Positions 45,786 to 58,877 of a stretch of DNA of 64,000 nucleotides are shown here, piece by piece. This stretch comes from Rhodococcus sp. Leaf247 (GTDB lineage Bacteria; Actinomycetota; Actinomycetes; Mycobacteriales; Mycobacteriaceae). The notes under the pieces were generated by a model that saw nothing but the letters and a program-made list of their open reading frames with translations, searched no databases and was not told the origin of the DNA. Where the stretch lies: positions 124,483 through 188,482 of the forward strand of contig NZ_LMRP01000001.1 of the NCBI RefSeq assembly GCF_001426185.1, given 5' to 3'. Numbering within the stretch: position 1 is the first letter of the stretch; each line of letters opens with the position of its first letter. Both the position numbers and the translations under genes were made by a program.

Positions 45786-46946
45786 TCACATTTCCAGCGT
45801 GCAATCCCCCGCCGCCGCGGAGATGCATGTCTGGATCCGCTCGCCGTGCGAATGTTCCTTACCCGACCTCAGATCGCGGACGTGTCCGTCGGTGAGCGAG
45901 ACGACGCACGTCTGGCAGATGCCCATGCGGCAGCCGAAAGGCATTCGCACCCCGGCCTTCTCACCGGCTTCGAGCAACGTGGTCGCCCCGTCGACCGCTA
46001 CCGAACGGTCGGACACCGAGAACGTGACGGTTCCTCCCTCGGTGGACGCACCGGTACGCACGATCTCGAACCGCTCGGTATGCAGATTGTCCGCGATGCC
46101 GGCGTTCTTCCACACGTTCTCGACGTCGTCGAGCATCGCGGCCGGGCCGCACGCCCACGTCTGGCGCTCACGCCAGTCCGGGTAGTGCTCGTCGAGAGAG
46201 GTGAGATCGAACTTCCCGTCCGAGCGGGTCAGCTGGATGTGGGACGTCACCGAGTCGTACTTCGCATCCAGAGCCGCCAGCTCCGATGCGAACATGACGT
46301 CGTCCGCAGTCGGCGCAGAGTGCACGTGAACGACGTCCGGCATGGTCCCGCGCGAGTCGAGGCTGCGCAGCATGCCGATGATCGGCGTGATCCCGCTACC
46401 CGCGGTGACGAACAGGAGCTTGCGAGGCGGGGGCTCCGGGAGCGCGAAGTTGCCCTTCGGCGCGGCCAGTCTGACGATGGTTCCCGATGGCACGCCGCCG
46501 ACGAGGTGCGAGGACAGGAAGCCCTCGGGCATCGCCTTCACCGCGATGGAGATCTGCTTGTCGTTCCAGTCCGGAGCGGACGTCAACGAGTACGACCTCC
46601 AGTGCCAGCGACCGTCCACGTGCAGGCCGATGCCGATGTACTGGCCGGGCTTGTAGTCGAAGTCGAAGCCCCACCCGGGCTTGATGACGATGGTGGCGGA
46701 GTCGCCCGTGACCTTCTCGATCCGCACGATGCGTCCGCGCAGCTCGCGCGCCGACCACAGTGGGTTCGCCAGATGCAGGTAGTCGTCGGGAATGAGGGGC
46801 GTCGTGATGCGAGCGACCGCACCGCGCACGACGTTGAGCGACGGGCGCCGCGGCGACGACACGGAGGCGGCCGGCGCCTCCAGCCATTCCTTGACGCTCT
46901 TGCCCCTGAAGTTCTTCGCACTGAACTTCTTCGCATCGAAAGCCAT
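45786..46946 (-). CDS. flavin/[2Fe-2S] oxidoreductase, desaturase electron donor (Rv3230c-like)
   Basis: 386 residues. An FNR-type FAD domain ([10 protein letters not shown]), NAD(P)H domain ([24 protein letters not shown]), and a C-terminal plant-type ferredoxin domain with CRMGICQTC and a distal Cys in IQTCIS. Rv3230c passes electrons from NADPH to DesA3, and the gene order supports the same here. Start at 46946 (MAFDAKKF); ATG 46955 would add three residues. It is co-oriented with both desaturases. Confidence 0.92.
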   Translation of the reverse strand: MAFDAKKFSAKNFRGKSVKEWLEAPAASVSSPRRPSLNVVRGAVARITTPLIPDDYLHLANPLWSARELRGRIVRIEKVTGDSATIVIKPGWGFDFDYKPGQYIGIGLHVDGRWHWRSYSLTSAPDWNDKQISIAVKAMPEGFLSSHLVGGVPSGTIVRLAAPKGNFALPEPPPRKLLFVTAGSGITPIIGMLRSLDSRGTMPDVVHVHSAPTADDVMFASELAALDAKYDSVTSHIQLTRSDGKFDLTSLDEHYPDWRERQTWACGPAAMLDDVENVWKNAGIADNLHTERFEIVRTGASTEGGTVTFSVSDRSVAVDGATTLLEAGEKAGVRMPFGCRMGICQTCVVSLTDGHVRDLRSGKEHSHGERIQTCISAAAGDCTLEM

Positions 46947-47034
46947 GACCCACATCCCATTCTCGAGCCGATCTCGCTGCACGGCAACCGCTTTCACCGG
47001 CGTACAGGCCTGTACGCGCAGACGGGCGGAATTA

Positions 47035-47571
47035 TCAGAGCAGTTCCAGGAGGAACGGTATCTCCTGAGGCGCGTACCAGGCGAGTTCGTGGTCCTCGAT
47101 GTCGCCGAGAACGAATTCCGCGTCGGGGTCACCGAGGTCGGCAGCATCGACCGCCGCCACCGCCGCATCGACGGCACTCTCCGCCCCGGCGAGGTCGACG
47201 TGCACGGAGGCGACCTGCGTCAACGACAACGGCTCCGGGAGTCTCACCACCGCGTCGTCGAGGTCGGGGCGCAGGGTCACCGGATCGATGTCCGCGGTGA
47301 TGACGACTCGGCGGGACATCGGAGTGGCATCGGACACCTCACCGTCCTCGGCGTCGACGTCGTCGCTGCCGGGCTCACTACCGATCAGACGGAGCGATGC
47401 GCGGGCCGCTTCCCGCAGCGCGACGTCGGCGAGTTCGTCGTCGTCACCGGCCGAGTACGCCTCGCGCAGCGCCGGGGTGACCGCGAACGCGGTGCGACTG
47501 ACGGGCGAGAACTCCCCCTCGTCGATCAACGTCTGCAACATCCGCATCGTCGCCGGAACGAACACCCTCAC
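47035..47571 (-). CDS. conserved actinobacterial protein, Rv3231c-like
   Basis: 178 residues, acidic, no membrane segment. Starts [21 protein letters not shown] and has [12 protein letters not shown] then [19 protein letters not shown] at the end. The GTG at 47571 has GAAAGAGG upstream. Conserved beside the desaturase reductase in relatives. No function is known. Confidence 0.8.
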   Translation of the reverse strand: MRVFVPATMRMLQTLIDEGEFSPVSRTAFAVTPALREAYSAGDDDELADVALREAARASLRLIGSEPGSDDVDAEDGEVSDATPMSRRVVITADIDPVTLRPDLDDAVVRLPEPLSLTQVASVHVDLAGAESAVDAAVAAVDAADLGDPDAEFVLGDIEDHELAWYAPQEIPFLLELL

Positions 47572-47608
47572 GTGCGCCTCTTTCCTCGTCGTCGCCGGTC
47601 GACCGTGC

Positions 47609-49027
47609 CTACCTGACGCTCTTGCCGTCCCGCGCCGCGTCGAGCAGTTCCTCGAGCGCTTCGTGCAGCAACGTGGTGACCACGTCGATGTCGGGCATCG
47701 CCGCCCGGTCCGCGTTCACACCGTAATAGACGTTGCCGTCGTACGAGGTCAAGCCGATACTCAGGGCCTGGTTGCGTACCAGCGGGGGCACCGGATACAT
47801 CTCCAGCATCCGCGCTCCGCCCGCGTACAGCGGGAACTGCGGACCCGGCGCGTTGGTGACAATGATGTTGAACATGCGCTGGGAGAGCGACGACCCCACT
47901 CGTGCACCCATGGCATGCAGCGTGGCGGGCGCGAAGCCCGACAGAGTGATCAACGTCGACGCCGTCACCCCACGGCTCGGTCCCAGGTGGGCCTCGGTCG
48001 CGTGCGAGACGTGCGAGAGGCGCACCACCGCGTTGGGCTCCCCGACGGGAAGGTCGATCAGGAACGACTCCACCTCGTTCGGCGGAACGTCCCCCGCCTG
48101 TTCCGACGCCGCGGAGTGCACGGACAGCGGAACCATCGCGCGCACCGTCGTGTACGGGCCGATCGGCTCACCGCGGGAGAGCAACCAGTTGCGCAGCGCC
48201 CCGGACACCACGGTCAGCACCACGTCGTTGACCGTCCCGCCGAACTTGGAGCGCACCAGTCGGTAGTCGTCGAGGTCCGTCTTGGCGACGGAGTAGCGAC
48301 GGTTGCGGGAGATCGTCGTGTTGAGCGGACTGGTGGGGGCGGTCTGGGCCGCGCTCCGCACGACAGCGGCGAACTTGCCCGCCGCGCGCACGGCATCGCC
48401 CGCGGCTCGCGTCACGTCGCCGACCGCCCCTCGTACAGCCTCGATGCCTTCTCCCGGCCGCGACACGATCTCGGCGAGAGCCTGCGCGACCAGAGCCTTC
48501 TCGGACGGCTCCCGCGCGGGCATCCACAGTTCCTCGGCCATCGGTGTCGGCGCCTTGGTGGCGTCGAGAATGACCTGGCTGATCTCGAGGGCCTTGTCCC
48601 CGTCGACGATCGACGAGTGCGACTTGGTGAAGATGGCGAACCGATTACGGGCGAGGCCCTCGACGAGGTACATCTCCCACAGCGGGCGTGTGCGATCGAG
48701 GGGGCGCGACGTCAGGCGCGCGACCAGATCGTGCAGCTGTTCCGTCGAACCCGGCTTCGGAAGCGCGGACCGGCGGATGTGGTACGTGATGTCGAAGTCG
48801 CGGTCGTCGACCCAGACGGGACGCGCCAGACCGAGCGCCACCTCGCGCACCTTCTGTCGGTACCGCGGGACCAGGGCGAGCCGGCTCTCGACCAGGCTCA
48901 GCAACTCGTCGTAACTGAATCCCCCTCGCGGGAGCCGGAAGATTGCGAGCGACCCCACGTGCATCGGAGTCGTGCTGGCCTCGAGGAAGTAGAACGACGC
49001 GTCCTGAGTGGTGAGTCTGGTGGCCAA
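47609..49027 (-). CDS. WS/DGAT-type wax ester/triacylglycerol acyltransferase
   Basis: 472 residues. The N-terminal domain (about 1-270) has PMHVGSLAIF, RSALPKPGSTEQLHDLV, and the active-site region KSHSSIVDG at residues 135-143, where the canonical HHxxxDG reads HSSIVDG: the second His is Ser138. The C-terminal domain has NDVVLTVVSGALR and the NAPGPQFPLY signature. The TTG start at 49027 is supported by AGAGGGGA about 9 bases upstream. Location matches the Rv3233c/tgs3 (Rv3234c) region. The altered motif leaves activity uncertain. Confidence 0.85.
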   Translation of the reverse strand: MATRLTTQDASFYFLEASTTPMHVGSLAIFRLPRGGFSYDELLSLVESRLALVPRYRQKVREVALGLARPVWVDDRDFDITYHIRRSALPKPGSTEQLHDLVARLTSRPLDRTRPLWEMYLVEGLARNRFAIFTKSHSSIVDGDKALEISQVILDATKAPTPMAEELWMPAREPSEKALVAQALAEIVSRPGEGIEAVRGAVGDVTRAAGDAVRAAGKFAAVVRSAAQTAPTSPLNTTISRNRRYSVAKTDLDDYRLVRSKFGGTVNDVVLTVVSGALRNWLLSRGEPIGPYTTVRAMVPLSVHSAASEQAGDVPPNEVESFLIDLPVGEPNAVVRLSHVSHATEAHLGPSRGVTASTLITLSGFAPATLHAMGARVGSSLSQRMFNIIVTNAPGPQFPLYAGGARMLEMYPVPPLVRNQALSIGLTSYDGNVYYGVNADRAAMPDIDVVTTLLHEALEELLDAARDGKSVR

Positions 49028-49272
49028 CGCACGAATCCCCTCTGTTCGACTGCGACGACATCAGTCTCGCACGGCGTCGACCGTCGACACCGACCACGAT
49101 CGCCGACGTTCGTCCCGGTGTGTCGGTTCCGGCCGACAGCCGGACATTCCCCTCCGTGCAGGAACGGTCGCTGTGAGCCGTCACCGTGTTGCCGGCATAG
49201 GACCGACTCGCATTCTCTCCGTGTGAAACTCCCACCGGACGCTCACTCCGCACGCTCCGGGAAGGATCACCC

Positions 49273-49827
49273 ATGCCCTCCGATTCCGTCCACGTTCGGC
49301 GACTCCCCCGATCGGAACCACCCGCCGTCGGTGGGTACGAACACAGGTGCGCGGGGACGCGTGCCACCGCACCGACAGGCGGAGACGGAGCCGTTCGACG
49401 GTCCGGGTCCACCGTGTCGGCGCCGCGGACCGGCCCCCACTCGGGGCGCTCGAACGCGGCACGCACGACAGCACCCGGTGCGCCGCGCACGGGCGCCGCC
49501 GCACGCCACGTCGCGGACCGGACGTTGCGGCTGGCCCTCGAGGTGATCGACGGCCGGCGCCAGGCGGCATCGCTTCGCGCCGTCCTGGCTCCCTCGGTCG
49601 TCGGGCTGGTGAGAGCCCTGTCCACCGCGGCCGTACCCGGGCGATCACTGGGTGCCGCCGTGGTGCGGACAGTGCATGTACGACCGGTGGGCGACGACAC
49701 CGACGACGTCGAGATGTTCGGCACCTACACCCGCGGCAACCGAGTGTTCGCCGTCGCGGGACGGCTCACTGCTCGGCGGTCCGCGGCGACACCCGCCTGG
49801 ACGCTGACAGCCTTACGGCTGTCCTGA
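49273..49827 (+). CDS. DUF6459-type conserved protein, Rv3235-like
   Basis: 184 residues. The first about 75 residues are low-complexity and Arg/Pro/Ala-rich; the conserved part begins RTLRLALEVIDGRRQAASLRAVLAPSVVGLV and ends EMFGTYTRGNRVFAVAGRL. Start at 49273 with GGGAAGGA 6-7 bases upstream. It is convergent with secA1, 2 bases apart. Rv3235 in M. tuberculosis has the same position and composition. Function unknown. Confidence 0.78.
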   Translation: MPSDSVHVRRLPRSEPPAVGGYEHRCAGTRATAPTGGDGAVRRSGSTVSAPRTGPHSGRSNAARTTAPGAPRTGAAARHVADRTLRLALEVIDGRRQAASLRAVLAPSVVGLVRALSTAAVPGRSLGAAVVRTVHVRPVGDDTDDVEMFGTYTRGNRVFAVAGRLTARRSAATPAWTLTALRLS

Positions 49828-49829
49828 CA

Positions 49830-52730
<2,901 letters not shown>

Positions 52731-52897
52731 GGGCTATTCGTCCTCAATATCGGGTACGTGGGGCAGTGGATCCGCATCGCCGGAACTCGGACGATGCGTC
52801 TCGACGCGGGGGGCCTCGCAGTCCCCAGCGCAACCATCGTAGGCGGCGCTCCTGACAATGTGCTGTGAGGTATGGGTACGAGTCCTCGCGCGCAACA

Positions 52898-52930
52898 CAT
52901 CGGGCGCCCGCACGAAGCGAGCGCCCGATG
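52898..52930 (-). terminator. hairpin terminator downstream of hpf
   Basis: CATCGGGCGC at 52898-52907 pairs perfectly with GCGCCCGATG at 52921-52930 across a 13-base loop, 25 bases after the hpf stop. No T-run; consistent with a GC-rich terminator separating hpf from secA1. Confidence 0.6.
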
Positions 52931-52954
52931 CGACGCGGACGAACCTGCGCGGCG

Positions 52955-53752
52955 TCAGGTCAGACGGAGCAGCCCGTAATCGAATGCATGGCGGCGGTAG
53001 ACCACCGACGGCAGATCCGATTCCTTGTCGTGGAAGAGGAAGAAGTCGTGACCGACCAGTTCCATCTCGTAGAGCGCGTCGTCGACGGTCATCGGTACCG
53101 CCGAGTGCTCCTTGATGCGCACGACCGTGCCGGGACCCTCCACTGCGGGCTCGTCGGCGACGGGTGCGGAGTCGACGGGCGCCGTGTCGGCTTCCTCGAT
53201 CAACGCTGCGGTGGCCTCGGCGACGGATACCGGACGCTTCTCGCCGTAGTGCACCTTGCGGCGGTCCTTGGTACGTCGGAGGCGACTCTCGAGCTTGGTC
53301 GTGGCGGACTCGAGCGCCGCGTAGAAGCTGTCCGCGCAGGCCTCGGCGCGGACGACGGGACCCTTACCGCGCGCGGTGATCTCGACTCGCTGGCAACTCT
53401 TGGACTGTCGACGGTTGCGTTCGTGGAACAGCTCGACGTCGAACAGGTGGATGGTGGGATCGAAGCGCTCGAGACGAGCCAGCTTCTGGGAGACGTAGAG
53501 GCGGAAGTGTTCGGGGATCTCGACGTTGCGGCCCTTGACGACGACTTCGGCCGTGGGCTCGTCGCCGGCGCTGCTGTCGGTCGTGTCGATCGTCGGCGCA
53601 TCGTCGAAGTAGACGGAATCCGAAGAGGTGTCGGTGGTGTCGGTGCGGTCGGCGGCATTCTGGTCCGGGACGTTGCCGTGCGCTTCTCGTGGGTGGGCGT
53701 GCACCCGATGCGTGCTGGTGTGTGCAGTCGTCGCTGGTGACGTGGTCGTCAT
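52955..53752 (-). CDS. hpf: long-form ribosome hibernation promoting factor (HPF/RaiA)
   Basis: 265 residues. A polar Thr/Asp-rich leader (1-65), then the S30AE domain (about 68-170: VVVKGRNVEIPEHFRLYVSQKLARLERFDP), a linker, and the C-terminal dimerisation domain (VVRIKEHSAVPMTVDDALYEMELVGHDFFLFHDKE). The long form dimerises ribosomes. Start at 53752 with GGGAGG 5 bases upstream. Counterpart of Rv3241c. Confidence 0.92.
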   Translation of the reverse strand: MTTTSPATTAHTSTHRVHAHPREAHGNVPDQNAADRTDTTDTSSDSVYFDDAPTIDTTDSSAGDEPTAEVVVKGRNVEIPEHFRLYVSQKLARLERFDPTIHLFDVELFHERNRRQSKSCQRVEITARGKGPVVRAEACADSFYAALESATTKLESRLRRTKDRRKVHYGEKRPVSVAEATAALIEEADTAPVDSAPVADEPAVEGPGTVVRIKEHSAVPMTVDDALYEMELVGHDFFLFHDKESDLPSVVYRRHAFDYGLLRLT

Positions 53753-53989
53753 ACGTACCTCCCGATAAGAGGCTGCGCCGAATTGTCTTCGCGCGCAGCG
53801 GAAGAACGGTGACACCGGAGCGTGGACCGCCCGGCGCCGAGTGGTGAGGCATCACCTCCCAACCCGCATCTCGTGCTCTCGGATCGCTGCATCGAACGTG
53901 GACCTGACCGTAGTCGCTCCCCCATTGCTCTGCCACCGTTCATACGATATTCACGGCACCTTTTCAGACTCGTCGTCCGCGGCGGTCGA

Positions 53990-54691
53990 TCACCCGACGG
54001 CGGCGACGACGAGCACCGCGTCGACCCGGGCGCCGACCCGCCTCAGCGCGGCGACCGATTCCGCGGCGGTGGTACCGGTAGTCAGCACGTCGTCGACGAG
54101 AACGACCCCGGTTCGCGCCGGGTCGCCCGGCAGTGACCTCCACGCGCCGATGCGGCCACCCAGGTTCTCGGCGCGCTCCCGTGCGGACAGACCGACGGAA
54201 TCCCGGACCCGCCCGTCGACACGCAGGATCGGTGCCACCGTCACCACCTCGGGAACCAACACCGCGGCAGCGGCACGGCAGAACCGTGTCACGGGGTCAC
54301 CTCCGCGCAGACGCGCGGCACGGCGTCGTGACGGCGCCGGCACCAACGTCAGCGGGCTCAGTTCGTGCGGGTCGATCTCACCCTCCGAGCGGAGCCACCG
54401 CGTCGCCCCGGCGAGAGCAGTACCGAGCGGCTCCACCAGCGCCCGAGCGCCCTTCTCCTTGACCGCGACGACGGCGTGCCGACGGACACCGGAATACGGA
54501 CCGAGAGCCCAGCACGGCACGCCCGGGTCGACGCGAGGGTGCACGCGCACGGGCGGATGCGCCGTCGCCGCACGACAGGCGGCGCACCACCAGGTGTCGG
54601 GACGGCCGCATCCCCCGCATTCGCGTGGCAGGACCAGATCGAGCAGCGACGTCAGCACGAGGCTCACAGTGCTCCGGGGGTACGACATCAC
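53990..54691 (-). CDS. ComF-type phosphoribosyltransferase
   Basis: 233 residues. An N-terminal zinc-finger-like CGGCGRPDTWWCAAC and a C-terminal PRPP-binding loop VVLVDDVLTTGTT. Starts with a hydrophobic stretch. GTG at 54691 immediately precedes an ATG. In competent bacteria ComF helps DNA uptake; in actinobacteria the role is not established. It follows lpqB by 16 bases, so it is probably the last gene of the mtrAB-lpqB transcript. Counterpart of Rv3242c. Confidence 0.85.
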   Translation of the reverse strand: MMSYPRSTVSLVLTSLLDLVLPRECGGCGRPDTWWCAACRAATAHPPVRVHPRVDPGVPCWALGPYSGVRRHAVVAVKEKGARALVEPLGTALAGATRWLRSEGEIDPHELSPLTLVPAPSRRRAARLRGGDPVTRFCRAAAAVLVPEVVTVAPILRVDGRVRDSVGLSARERAENLGGRIGAWRSLPGDPARTGVVLVDDVLTTGTTAAESVAALRRVGARVDAVLVVAAVG

Positions 54692-54707
54692 CGCCGTGGC
54701 CGGATGC

Positions 54708-56483
54708 TCAGCCGGGCAGGACGGGCACCGACTTCGTCCCGGTCAGACCGGGAACCTCGCGCCAGTACCGATCGCTCGCGGGGTCGCTGTCGTCGATCTG
54801 GAACACCGCGCGGGAGTCGGCCACGAACGTGCTCGATGCCGACGCGTCGACCGCGACCACCGGTGCCGTGAGATTGCGGCTGGGGAGCCCGTCGAGGCGC
54901 GACCCGTCGACCGCGACCTGGACGATGGGGATGTCCGTCGCGGCGCGGGCCACCACGACGGTGTCACCGGTGCTCCAGTCGAGAGACAGTGCAGCACTGG
55001 CGAGTCCGCTGGCCACCGCCTCGGGTTCGCGCAGCGAGTAGCTGCCGTCCGCACGGCGGACGACCACCGCCACGTAGACCGCCCCGTCGACGATCATCGC
55101 GGCCCGGACACCGTCCCGCGAGAGTCGCAGCTCGGTGATCTGACCGCCGATCTCCGCGATCTCGGTGGAATCGACGTCCACCACCGACACCTGTCCCGTG
55201 GCCGGATCGCGTACCGCTCGCTTGACGACGGCTCCGTCCACGACCGCCCATACGGCGTCCTTGTCCGGACCCCAGGTGGGTCGCGTGATGGATCCGCCCT
55301 CGGCCACCGGGAACGCGTTTCCGCCGTAGGAGCCGATCAGCAGTGCATCGGGAGGTTGGGGAGCCGCGCGGCCCGTGTCGGATACCGCGGCGACCAGTGT
55401 CCCGTCGCTGGACAGAGCGATGGACCGCATGTTGTTGACGGTGCCGAAGTATCCGGGAACCGGTGTCACGCCGTCCGTTCCGATGCGGACCAGCCCCCCG
55501 TTGCGCAAGGCGTGCAGTCCCACGTCGGCTCCCGCCACCGCGAGCGGATCGAAGTCGGACACCTCCGCCGTGGTCCACCCGTCGGGGTAGGCGGGGTCGA
55601 GTGGCGCTCCGTCGACGAGAAGGACGTAGGGCCCGGACACTTCGGCTTCGGCGAGGGTCCAGATCATCTGTGCCGCCAGGAGTTCGCGGGTGGCGCGGTC
55701 CAGCGCACCTGCCCCGCGGAAGTCGATACGGACGCCGCCGAGGCCGATACCGACGGCACTGGTCCGGCCGTCGGCCTTGGTGATGGCGCCCGCAGTGGTG
55801 ACGCCGTTCAGCACGTTGCGCACGGCCGGTTCGAGCGAGAGTCGCGGTCCCGCCTGCAGCAGTGCGGTCAGAGTCTCCGTCATGCGGTCCTGCGTGGTGT
55901 TGACCCACCGCTGGTCCGGCACCAGCGACGTTCCCGTGGGATCGACGAAGTACAGGGACTTGCGCTGGTAGGAGTTGAGGAACTGGGTGCGGTCCATGAC
56001 CACGCCCGACGGCAGGTCGTCGATCCTCCACTCGCCGTCGACACGGGCCAGCGTCACCTGCGTCTCGAAGGATCCCTGTTCCGCGCGGTACTGACCGCCC
56101 TGATCCAGCTGACCCACCCGGTTGGCGCGGATCGTGTACTGGGCCGCGTCGCTCGACCGGGAATCCTCCAGCACGTCGACCTTGTCGACGACGATCGCGC
56201 TCGCACCGTCGTTCCACTCCGACGCAGCATCGGTGGTGAGGAACTGTCGCGCTCCTGCATGATCGTCCGCCGGATCGGTGCTGGCCTTGACGAAGTCCCG
56301 GACCAACAGATTGGGTTCGCGACCGGTCGCGGGAACCGGCAACTCGTCGGCGACGGGACCCCGTGCCACGGTGCCGATGGCCTGAGGCGCCGACGACGCC
56401 GGGAGCGAGGCGCAACCCGACACCAGGAGTGCCATCACGGCCGCCAGGACGAGGGCCGCGGCGGGTGCACGAGACGCCCTCAT
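54708..56483 (-). CDS. lpqB: lipoprotein LpqB, MtrB partner
   Basis: 591 residues. A signal peptide ends in lipobox LLVSGC (Cys24). The GerMN-type domain (about 195-320) is followed by a beta-propeller-like region ([28 protein letters not shown]). LpqB interacts with the extracellular part of MtrB. The start at 56483 overlaps the mtrB stop by 4 bases; the longer frame to 56660 lacks a signal peptide at its start. Confidence 0.94.
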   Translation of the reverse strand: MRASRAPAAALVLAAVMALLVSGCASLPASSAPQAIGTVARGPVADELPVPATGREPNLLVRDFVKASTDPADDHAGARQFLTTDAASEWNDGASAIVVDKVDVLEDSRSSDAAQYTIRANRVGQLDQGGQYRAEQGSFETQVTLARVDGEWRIDDLPSGVVMDRTQFLNSYQRKSLYFVDPTGTSLVPDQRWVNTTQDRMTETLTALLQAGPRLSLEPAVRNVLNGVTTAGAITKADGRTSAVGIGLGGVRIDFRGAGALDRATRELLAAQMIWTLAEAEVSGPYVLLVDGAPLDPAYPDGWTTAEVSDFDPLAVAGADVGLHALRNGGLVRIGTDGVTPVPGYFGTVNNMRSIALSSDGTLVAAVSDTGRAAPQPPDALLIGSYGGNAFPVAEGGSITRPTWGPDKDAVWAVVDGAVVKRAVRDPATGQVSVVDVDSTEIAEIGGQITELRLSRDGVRAAMIVDGAVYVAVVVRRADGSYSLREPEAVASGLASAALSLDWSTGDTVVVARAATDIPIVQVAVDGSRLDGLPSRNLTAPVVAVDASASSTFVADSRAVFQIDDSDPASDRYWREVPGLTGTKSVPVLPG

Positions 56484-58165
56484 GTCGTCCGCTCCCCGGC
56501 GGAGGCTCCCACGCCCGTGGGCCGCGCGGCGGGAATGGGCTGCCCCTGGGCGTAGCGCTTGGTCGTGGGTCGCAGCGGAAGTGGGCTGGACACCACCTTG
56601 CGTCCGCGGACCCGAGGAATGGTGAAGCGGAAGTACGCTCCTCGGCCGGGTTCTCCCCACGCTTCGAGCTTGCCGTCGTGCAATCGGGCGTCCTCGAGGC
56701 TGATCGCCAGTCCCAGGCCGGTGCCGCCGGACCGCCGCACGCGCGAGGGGTCGGACCGCCAGAAACGGTTGAAGACCAGCTTCTCCTCGCCCGGCCGTAA
56801 TCCGACGCCCTGGTCGCGGACGACGAACGCCACCGCGTCGTCGTCGGCCCGCAGCCGCAGTAGCACCGGCTTGCCCTCGCCGTGGTCCAGCGCGTTGGCC
56901 AGCAGGTTACGGAGGACGCGCTCGACGCGGCGTGGGTCGACCTCGGCCATGACGGCGGTGTCCGGCATGTCGATGATGACTTCCGTGCCGGTGTCCTTGG
57001 CCAGGTGGCGGACGGTCGACACCGCGGCACGCGCACACATGCGCACGTCCAACAGTTCCGACGCGAGTTCCGCGACGCCGGCGTCGTGACGGGAGATCTC
57101 GAGCAGGTCGTTGAGGAGCGTCTCGAATCGGTCGAGCTCGGCCACGAGGAGTTCGGACGACCGTTTGAGCAACGGGTCCAGACTCTCGCTCGCATCGTGG
57201 ATCAGCTCGGCCGCCATCCGGACCGTCGTCAACGGAGTGCGGAGTTCGTGCGAGACGTCGGAGGTGAACTGTCGCTGCAGGTTTCCGAACTCCTCGAGCT
57301 GCGTGATCTGTTTGGACAGGCTCTCGGCCATCTCGTTGAAGGACATGGCGAGGCGAGCGATGTCGTCCTCGCCGCGCACGGGCATCCGTTCCTTCAGCCG
57401 CCCGTCCGCGAACCGGACGGCGATGCGGGACGCCGATCTGATGGGCACCACCACCTGGCGTGCCACCAGCATCGAGATCGCGGCGAGCAACACCATCAAC
57501 GCGGCGCCGCCGAGCAGCAGTGTGCCGCGGACCAACGCGAGACTGCGGTCCTCGCCGGCGAGCGGGAACACCAGATACAGCTCCAGGGTGGACAGGTCCG
57601 ATGCGGTCGGGCTGCCCACGATCAGCGCGGGTCCGGAGTAGCCGTCCGGCTCGGACACCGTCGCGTACTGGTAGCTCACCTGCCCTGCCTGCACGAAGGA
57701 GCGCAGGGTCAGCGGGATCTGATCCGCGGGTCCGGTCGACGACTCCCCGCGGGCCCCGTCACCGGGCACGATCAGAACGGGATCGAACGTGCCGGCGGAA
57801 CTGCTGTCCGCGCCGCTCTCCGTGTCGCGGCTGGTCAGGCCGGATCGCGCCAGTTCGAGCCGGTTCGACAGCGACGTGGAGTCGTCACCCGCGAGCTGAC
57901 TCTCCACGGACCCACGCGCACGGTCGAGTTCCTTGGTGGCGGCTTCGATCTTGGTGTCCAGCAGTCGGTCGGTGATCTGACTCGTCAGGACGACACCGAG
58001 GACCGTGATGACGATCAGAGACAGCGTCAGCGTCGAGACGACGACGCGCAGCTGGAGCGAGCGACGCCATGCGTGCCCGGCAGCCGCCCACACGGACCGG
58101 GACCATCTCACCAGGGGCGAGAAGGTTCCGTTGATGCGGCGGCGGGAGCGAGAGGTGAAGATCAC
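56480..58165 (-). CDS. mtrB: MtrB, cell-envelope sensor histidine kinase
   Basis: 561 residues. Two membrane segments (about 41-62 and 212-235) enclose an extracellular sensor loop. Then HAMP, HisKA with [14 protein letters not shown] (phospho-His306), and HATPase with [27 protein letters not shown] and [13 protein letters not shown] start at 58165, 29 bases after mtrA. Works with MtrA to coordinate cell-wall hydrolysis, osmotic response and division. Confidence 0.96.
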   Translation of the reverse strand: MIFTSRSRRRINGTFSPLVRWSRSVWAAAGHAWRRSLQLRVVVSTLTLSLIVITVLGVVLTSQITDRLLDTKIEAATKELDRARGSVESQLAGDDSTSLSNRLELARSGLTSRDTESGADSSSAGTFDPVLIVPGDGARGESSTGPADQIPLTLRSFVQAGQVSYQYATVSEPDGYSGPALIVGSPTASDLSTLELYLVFPLAGEDRSLALVRGTLLLGGAALMVLLAAISMLVARQVVVPIRSASRIAVRFADGRLKERMPVRGEDDIARLAMSFNEMAESLSKQITQLEEFGNLQRQFTSDVSHELRTPLTTVRMAAELIHDASESLDPLLKRSSELLVAELDRFETLLNDLLEISRHDAGVAELASELLDVRMCARAAVSTVRHLAKDTGTEVIIDMPDTAVMAEVDPRRVERVLRNLLANALDHGEGKPVLLRLRADDDAVAFVVRDQGVGLRPGEEKLVFNRFWRSDPSRVRRSGGTGLGLAISLEDARLHDGKLEAWGEPGRGAYFRFTIPRVRGRKVVSSPLPLRPTTKRYAQGQPIPAARPTGVGASAGERTT

Positions 58166-58194
58166 CGACGCTCACGCCCCCGAACGTGCGGTGA

Positions 58195-58872
58195 TCACGG
58201 CGGGCCGGCCTTGTAGCCGACGCCGCGGACCGTCAGGACTACCTCGGGATTCTCGGGGTCGGTCTCCACCTTGGCGCGCAGGCGCTGGACGTGGACGTTG
58301 ACCAGCCGGGTATCGGCGGCATGGCGGTAACCCCACACCTGTTCGAGCAGCACCTCGCGGGTGAACACCTGACGGGGCTTGCGCGCGAGGGCGACCAGCA
58401 GGTCGAACTCGAGAGGGGTCAGCGAGATGAGGACACCGTCGCGCGTCACCTTGTGCGCCGGCACGTCGATCACGACGTCGCCGATCGACAGCAGCTCGGC
58501 CGGTTCTTCCTCGGTCCGTCGGAGCCGGGCTCGCACCCGTGCCACCAGCTCCTTCGGCTTGAAGGGCTTCATGATGTAGTCGTCCGCACCCGATTCGAGC
58601 CCGAGCACCACGTCGACCGTGTCGGTCTTCGCCGTCAGCATCACGATGGGAACGCCGGAGTCCGCGCGCAGAACCCGGCACACGTCGATGCCGTTCATGC
58701 CGGGAAGCATGAGGTCGAGCAGGACGAGATCGGGGCGGTTCTCGCGGACTGCGGCGAGTGCTTGCGTGCCGTCACCCACCACGAACGGCTCGAATCCCTC
58801 GCCCCGAAGGACGATGGTGAGCATCTCGGCCAGAGCCGTGTCGTCGTCGACAACCAGAATTCGTGGCTTCAT
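58195..58872 (-). CDS. mtrA: MtrA, OmpR-type response regulator
   Basis: 225 residues. The receiver domain with VVDDD (acid pocket) and phospho-Asp53 in LLDLMLPGMNG, Lys in PFKPKEL; the C-terminal winged helix with LTPLEFDLLVALARKPRQVFTREVLLEQVWGYRHAADTRLVNVHVQRLR. 5 bases after tmk and 29 bases before mtrB. Essential regulator in mycobacteria. Confidence 0.97.
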   Translation of the reverse strand: MKPRILVVDDDTALAEMLTIVLRGEGFEPFVVGDGTQALAAVRENRPDLVLLDLMLPGMNGIDVCRVLRADSGVPIVMLTAKTDTVDVVLGLESGADDYIMKPFKPKELVARVRARLRRTEEEPAELLSIGDVVIDVPAHKVTRDGVLISLTPLEFDLLVALARKPRQVFTREVLLEQVWGYRHAADTRLVNVHVQRLRAKVETDPENPEVVLTVRGVGYKAGPP

Positions 58873-58877
58873 GGCGA

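Noticed and set aside
52836-52841. TACGAT as the -10 of the secA1 promoter
   Set aside because: Hexamer plausible but no -35 at a usual spacing; a single hexamer in a 224-bp gap is not enough.
53841-56555. 904-codon plus-strand frame opposite the comF-like gene and lpqB
   Set aside because: Antisense shadow; the minus strand carries a lipoprotein signal and a PRPP loop.
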